From Gnetum montanum (taxonomy: Eukaryota > Streptophyta > Gnetopsida > Gnetales > Gnetaceae): DNA of 64,000 nt. Made by a program: the position numbers and the translations under genes. Below are positions 59,000 through 64,000 of this stretch, one piece after another. The stretch covers positions 371,814-435,813 of the forward strand of contig MNCI01033523.1 in NCBI GenBank assembly GCA_015680685.1, written 5' to 3'. The stretch's first letter is position 1; each line of letters starts with the position of its first letter. The notes beneath the pieces were generated by a model. It was not told the origin of the DNA and ran no database searches. It saw only the letters and a list, made by a program, of their open reading frames with translations.

Positions 59000-60579
59000 T
59001 GTTGGCGACCATTTGGGACGCAACCGCCAACGAGTGTACTCGAATAGGATTTAGGTGCCTGATGGTCTCTGGCAACACCAAGGCCCAGATACCTCCAAAT
59101 AAACTCAGTAGTTAAGGTGAGTATGTGTATGTGCTATTGTGGTGTGCAGTTGTGAAAAATGAAATGATTGCGTTGCGTGTAAACTACAAATGACTTATCT
59201 TAAAGAGATTCAGTCAAATTTTGCCAAGTACTGTGAGTTGTTGAGAGTTCTTATTTTGTTTAATTGCCTAGTCTATGCAGTCCTTATAATACCTACTTGT
59301 AATAAATAAAATTTTGCAAAAACATTTGAGCACAACCCTACAAATCTACTTCTAATTTTCCCCAAAGAAAGAGATAATTCCATAAGAAAACTAGAAATAG
59401 AGAAAGATTCAATGGAAATAGATAGAAAAGAAAGCAGATTTGTGTGGACCTCAAATATTTAAATAGGGTAAAATGATACAAGTAAACACTTCACAATAAA
59501 GCTATCCAAAATTCAATAACTATGAATTGTTCAAACTTCCAAGACTCAAATAAGCAATTTCTTCAAGACAATCCTACTATGCTACCAAAAAATTGTTTCG
59601 TAAACTACCACGTATGAGACTTCATTTTGGCTAGATAATGGACATCAATAATTGCATTCAATATAACCTTCAAAAGACTTGACAATTTTTTATTGAAATA
59701 CCATAGAGATTCACTTTAAAGATAAAATAAAGCTATTCTGGTCCCATCAAAATACCAAAGATTTTCTAAACCCTCTTGACTATTGAATCGTTCAACGACA
59801 TGACTACAAGTAGATGCTCTCTTACAATGATCTCAAAAGCAGTTCTTATACGTTGCACAATAATAAAATTTACTACTAAAATGCTCTTAAGGCTTTTAAA
59901 AATAGCACTTCTATTGCAAAATTTTAACAGAAATTTACTATCAGGCAACAAGAATGATAAGAGCAATCTAAAAATCCAAAAATTACTTGCCAAGGATGAT
60001 ACTATCTAAACCACTAGCTAAACAATTTAAACAAAATAAGAAAAAACAATAAGCATAACTCATAGGACTATGAAAAAGAGGCTGAAATCTTTTCTTTAGC
60101 AAGTCATCTTACAAGCAATCTTTCACACTTTCTTTTTTACAAATGCTCTTCCCAAGACCCAAATGTCTCCAAGTGAGAGCCTAAGTATTCCAAAGTGTGA
60201 TCCCAAGTGTGATCCCAATGTCTTCTCAAAAGTTTCATGTCCTCCCCCCTTCACCCCTAAAGCCTTTTTATAGGGTTCAAAGGTAGGTAGGTAAGTTACA
60301 AAATATCTTGGGTGGTTATAACCACCATAGAGAGAAAAAAGCTGCAGGTGACAAGTGTCCCTTCAGTCACCAAGTGTCTTCATTCAGTTGACAAGTGACT
60401 ATTGTGGAGACAAAAAGGCTATAGTTGACAACTGGCCTTTTTAATTACCAAGTGTCTTCATGGTAATAAAATTAAAATTAGTTACAAATATCATAATTGT
60501 AACTATCATAGGAAGTTACAACTTCCATATGAATAAAAGGGATAATAGCCAAATGTCCCCTTTATAATAGGACGTTACA
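59000..60579 (-). repeat. LTR-like segment of the composite insertion
   Basis: On the minus strand it runs TGTAACGTCC to GGTCGCCAACA, about 1580 bases. A TATA box CCTATAAAAAGG lies near 60264-60275, about 310 bases in, preceded by repeated GACACTTGT/ACACTTGGT words as in U3 enhancers. The outer end (59000) touches the copia gag and the inner end (60579) is preceded by AAAAAAAATGTACATTG. The LTR identity rests on termini, promoter position and layout; no second copy is in the window. Confidence 0.5.
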
Positions 60580-60673
60580 CAAATATCTTAACAATGTACA
60601 TTTTTTTTAACATCCTCCTAAAAATCAACCCAGTTGATTTCAGAATGAAAACAAAACCAAACCAAACAAAACC

Positions 60674-61138
60674 CTACTTGAGAGGAATAAACCTATATGA
60701 ATGAGTAGCACCGATACTAGGGCAGCCGTGCCTGACAGGCTTATAGCTAATGGAAAACTCGGCCAAATAGTGGCCAATCATCTCACGCTTAATTTCGACC
60801 TAGTTAAAAGTTTTGCCATTGTAGACGCCAATGATGCTGCCAATCATCTTGGGAACAATGATCATGTTGCAGAGGTGCGTTTTCATAGGCACGAATTTCT
60901 CTCTGTGAGGGGCCTCCAATTTTTCCTTGTGAAGTTTCTTGATGAGTGCCATGGGCTGCCTTTTCAAGCCTCTACTAAAACACCTGCGAGCGCACGCATG
61001 GAAAATCTTGACCAGATCTTCCGTCTTCATGTCCAAAAGGGCATCTAGATCCACACCTCTGTAAGAAAATTTCTTGAATGTCCTCTTCTTTGATTGCTGC
61101 TGCATTGCCATCATCTCCACATCTTCTGCGTCTGCCAT
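60674..61138 (-). pseudogene. RPS15: processed copy of cytosolic ribosomal protein S15 (uS19)
   Basis: The minus strand encodes the complete protein colinearly in 154 codons plus stop, with no introns or frameshifts: [72 protein letters not shown] and, after the defect, [17 protein letters not shown] and RFIPLK. A single nonsense codon TAG (60800-60802) replaces the conserved Gln after GKTFN. Several conserved Arg are Cys or His, and others are lost, as expected from CpG decay. The normal protein sits in the 40S head near the decoding site. Lack of introns points to retroposition. It lies in the same orientation as, and about 95 bases upstream of, the LTR at 60579. Confidence 0.9.
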
Positions 61139-61981
61139 GGATGCTTTGCTCCAATTTGATCGACTATCTGCCTATGCTCTTCTATGTTGCCAAAATCGCC
61201 AATCTGATAATGCAATAACTAGCTTTTAGAGTTTTAATTATAGGGTTTTATGGGTTAGGGTAGTATGATTGATGAGTTTTAGGGTTCTTTCCAGTAGTTA
61301 TGGAAAGGGTCTAAAGATACAGATGTTCAATTGTTTGTCAGGAAGTAATTGTTCTAGCTCTATGATAATTGCTTTTTTTGGGTGGTAGACGTCTTCGGTT
61401 CAATTCTTGGAGAGGTCTTGCATTCAATTCTTGGGGTTGACCATGAAATACGCGATGGAGGCACAGGAGTAGTCATGAAACTTTCAACCTTAGCATCGTC
61501 TAGGGATAAATCCAGCATCATCATCGTTGTCGTTATCATTTGTCATCTGTAATGGCTTCGTTGCTAGCAACTTGTCGCCATGTAGGAAGAAAAATTGGAA
61601 AAATGAAGTTTGCGCAGCAAGTGTTCGACAGAATGTCTAGAGTAAATGATTTGAATTTATATAATATCCTAGTTTGGAATTTGGTATGGGATTTTCCCGT
61701 AGCGTGAAGATTAGAGAGCATTTTATTTCTGGTCTGCTACAGTGTGGGTTCATGTAACGGTCATTCATCCCATGTTTCCCAACTCGGTACTTTTACAAGG
61801 TGCATGAAATAGCCTGATAAAATTAAACATGTAGAAACTGAAGACTACACAAAAGAAAAGCGTATCCACCCTAAGTTCACATCCTAGGAGGATAATGATG
61901 TCGTTGACGACATTTGATAACAGGAATAGGTCAAATATATCAACCTTCACATAACCATGGCTGAATGAATCTCGTATGAAC
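61139..61981 (-). other. unassigned G+C-richer segment between the two retrocopies
   Basis: The ~65 bases directly upstream of the RPS15 ATG could be its 5' UTR. The rest is less AT-rich than the neighbouring transposons but shows no recognisable domain. A 61-codon frame at 61536-61721 matches nothing I know. It may derive from another host transcript or from RPS15 upstream DNA. Confidence 0.4.
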
Positions 61982-62950
61982 TTAAAGGAGAAAATCCTCA
62001 TTGTCCCATTCCAACTCATAATCACCATTTAAATCTACCATTGTTATATGATGTAGCATTCTGTGAATCCTCCTAGCTCTGATTTGGGTGTCCTGTTTGA
62101 TAGAATTATCTTCATCTTCATCCATGTCAACGAAAGATGCATTCTCAAAATCTGCAAGAGGATGTTGCTCTTCAAAATTTGTTAACACATACTTTCTTGA
62201 ATGATCAATAAAAGCAAAGTCCAAGGTTTAAATGGGTCTCCCAACAACATGCACATGGCATATGTAGACATAATACATGCACATGGCATATGTAGATATA
62301 ATATAGTCCGTCAAATTCCTAAACTTGAACCCTTCCCATGAGTTCAATTTGCAGTATGTTTCCAATGCATAATACTAGGTGAGGAAGTGTGAAAGCCTGC
62401 AACTTGTCCTCCTAAAGCATGGCATATTCTGGTGACACATAAGTCCAAATGTATTCTTCTTATGATGATTTATCAATTGCATCAACTAGAGTCTTCCCTT
62501 CTTTTTCAATTGTATTAGCTAGAGTCTCCTCTTCTTTTTGAAATGATGAAGCCCAATGCCCAAAGTGAAAACGAATTGTCATGGCTGAATATATTAGAGA
62601 TCCCCTGTGAAAATAAGCTTTAAAGGGCCATATTTGAACTTCATGTATGGCCGACAAGTTTGTGTGCATCCTGTATGTCAATGTCTCAGGAGCCTTTGTA
62701 TCAACTGATCCTTTACTTGACCAATAAGAAGGCCTGCCTTCATAAGTCTGCCTTCAATCTAAAGTATGATCAATGCTTTCATCAGGGTAAATAATATAAT
62801 TCCTTGTTTGCTATTGTACTATCTTCCAATCTCCAATAGAGGAATAATTTGGCACTTTAATTTCATATCCCAAGTAGGTCTCAACATCATTTTATTTAAC
62901 AATGAATAACTTCTCCAAAACACCCATCAACCCATAACCTTAAAGCTACA
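61982..62950 (-). pseudogene. processed fragment of an F-box protein resembling At4g00755
   Basis: The minus strand reads colinearly through VPNYSSIGDWKIV, IIYPDESIDHTLD, RPSYWSSKGSVDTKAPETLT, IHEVQIWPFKAYF, IYSAMTIRFHFGH, EEYIWTYVSPEYAM, LPHLVLCIGNILQIEL and GRVQV, the C-terminal half of the plant F-box At4g00755-like family (recognised from memory). A 28-base tandem duplication (62248-62275 and 62276-62303) shifts the frame before VVGRP. It then continues to DHSRKYVLTNFEEQHP and ARRIHRMLHHI, ending at the stop at 61982. At least five in-frame stops are present, and the N-terminal F-box is missing. F-box proteins select targets for SCF ubiquitin ligases; this copy is dead. Confidence 0.7.
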
Positions 62951-63004
62951 TGTTTGCTTCTAAATTTTCAAACATACGATGTTCCAATTTTGGATAAGAT
63001 AGTT

Positions 63005-64000
63005 CTACTATTCCATGAAATGGCCAAATGTGCCAACACTATCACAAAAAGGAAAGATCTTTAATCAAAGTAGCATCAAAGGTAACAAAAGAGGTAAAAC
63101 TTTTAAAAATTCTAATCTTGATGCATCTTTTGTAGAATGCTTGGTTTATGGTGGTAGAGGCCATGTGGCCTTCAAATGTCCAAGTATTGGTAGGTTACAA
63201 AAGTAGGAACCATATAAATCTAAAAATAAAAGGAAAAACTTACTCAAGTTAGCATGAGAAACATAGTGAGGAGGAAGCAGATGATACTACTCTAGATTCA
63301 CATCTTATCTACATGGCTCTTGTAAATGAAAATTTCACTAGAGATTTTGAATAGCCTAAAAGCAATACCAAGGATATGTATAGTATGATGTGTGAGGAAA
63401 TTATTTCTTTTTAGAATTTATGCTTAAACATGAGAAGAACTATACATAAGAAAGAAGATGAAATTTCTAAACATTATACTATATGCTCCTCTTAAAAAAA
63501 ATCTTAAATGTAAAGGCTAAGGTTCAATTGCTAACCCAATTTTATGAGCAAAAGCATAGTGATCCTTCAAGTATAATACCTTGTAAAGAAATAGAGATCC
63601 CACAAGTTTTGCATAATGAAGAAGATATCGATGAGGCATCTCAAGATGACACTAGTATGACATCAGCTAAATGGAGGAAGAAACTCAAGCTTGAATATGC
63701 AATTCAAATTAGAGATACTATGTATTTTTGTTATGAAATGCATGGGCATGCATAATCCCATTATTAATTACCATTAAAACATAATAACATGGCTACATGA
63801 TCTTGTCAAGAGGAATCTATAAAGTATGACTTGTAAGATACAAAAGCTTGAAGACCTAAAGAACAAAAAGAAGAAATCACTACAAAAGATATTGAAGGAT
63901 CAAAACATATGACTGGTGAAAAAGATCAATACTTTCATTTCAAAGAACATAACCATGAAGAAGCAGCAACCTCAAATTAAAAAAAAAAGATTCAAACGAA
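63005..64000 (+). pseudogene. copia-2 gag, C-terminal part
   Basis: The frame resumes with FMKWPNVPTLSQKGK-like text and GNKRGKTFKN, then the zinc knuckle CLVYGGRGHVAFKCPS (usual CxxCGxxGHxxxxCP, second Cys replaced by Tyr) near 63140-63185. It continues as SHLIYMALVNENFT and an acidic/Lys-rich region to the window end. These are the normal features of gag after the segment at 58172-58998. A one-base frame difference and several stops are present. Protease is not reached. Confidence 0.65.

Larger units (their letters stand above)
58999..63004 (-). mobile_element. composite insertion: LTR, RPS15 retrocopy and F-box retrocopy in copia gag
   Basis: Copia gag stops at 58998 and resumes at 63005. 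The direct repeat CTACTAT is at 58992-58998 and 63005-63011, consistent with a target duplication. The insert holds, on the minus strand from right to left, an F-box pseudogene (62950-61982), ~840 bases of unassigned G+C-richer DNA, an RPS15 retrocopy (61138-60674), a short A-containing tract, and an LTR-like segment (60579-59000). No second LTR is visible, so if this is a retrotransposon it is truncated at its 5' end. Confidence 0.6.

Noticed and set aside
60701-61048. 115-codon plus-strand frame
   Set aside because: Antisense of the RPS15 retrocopy; the minus strand gives the clear family match.

Overview
The window is a piece of a plant nuclear genome. The evidence is plant-type retroelements (Athila-like, Tat/Ogre-like and chromovirus Ty3/gypsy, plus Ty1/copia), a tRNA-derived SINE family, and processed fragments of two plant genes: cytosolic ribosomal protein uS19/RPS15 and an F-box protein resembling Arabidopsis At4g00755. 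It is AT-rich, and almost every coding trace carries stops, frameshifts or lost catalytic residues. Old, nested, slowly removed retroelements suggest a large, low-turnover genome (a gymnosperm would fit), but the species cannot be named from this sequence.

Layout. At 1-220 (minus) lies the 5' end of a probable real gene, running off the left edge, with an N-terminal hydrophobic segment and a TATA box near 370. From 740 to 3949 is AT-rich intergenic DNA with four tRNA-derived SINE copies; a fifth sits at 4074-4262. From 3950 to 31355 is an old plus-strand gypsy element (gypsy-1). Its 5' LTR was split by a minus-strand chromovirus (4798-21734, near-TSD CTTGT/CATGT). The chromovirus was in turn split by an Athila-like plus-strand element (11773-18666, perfect TSD TAAGT). 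That element keeps gag and part of protease but shows no reverse transcriptase or integrase. Gypsy-1 ends inside a minus-strand copia element (31356-36144), which itself starts inside the integrase of another minus-strand gypsy remnant (36145-38400). A probable solo LTR follows (38675 to about 39837).

From 39867 to about 58165 is a very large Tat/Ogre-like plus-strand element. It has gag, protease, RT, RNase H and integrase, but about 6 kb of tandem repeats lies between protease and RT: a 29-bp minisatellite that recurs at three sites and a ~189-bp satellite-like array. Its integrase is interrupted by an 860-bp solo LTR with a perfect CCTTA TSD.

The right end (58172-64000) is a plus-strand copia gag. 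It is interrupted at 58999-63004 by a composite insertion holding, all on the minus strand, an F-box retrocopy fragment, a full-length RPS15 retrocopy with one nonsense codon, and an LTR. This composite is the most unusual object in the window, because it looks like host transcripts carried with or joined to an LTR retrotransposon.

No intact transposon protein is encoded. The best preserved stretch is the chromovirus RT (7560-8117). Apart from the partial gene at the left edge, nothing appears to be a working host gene.
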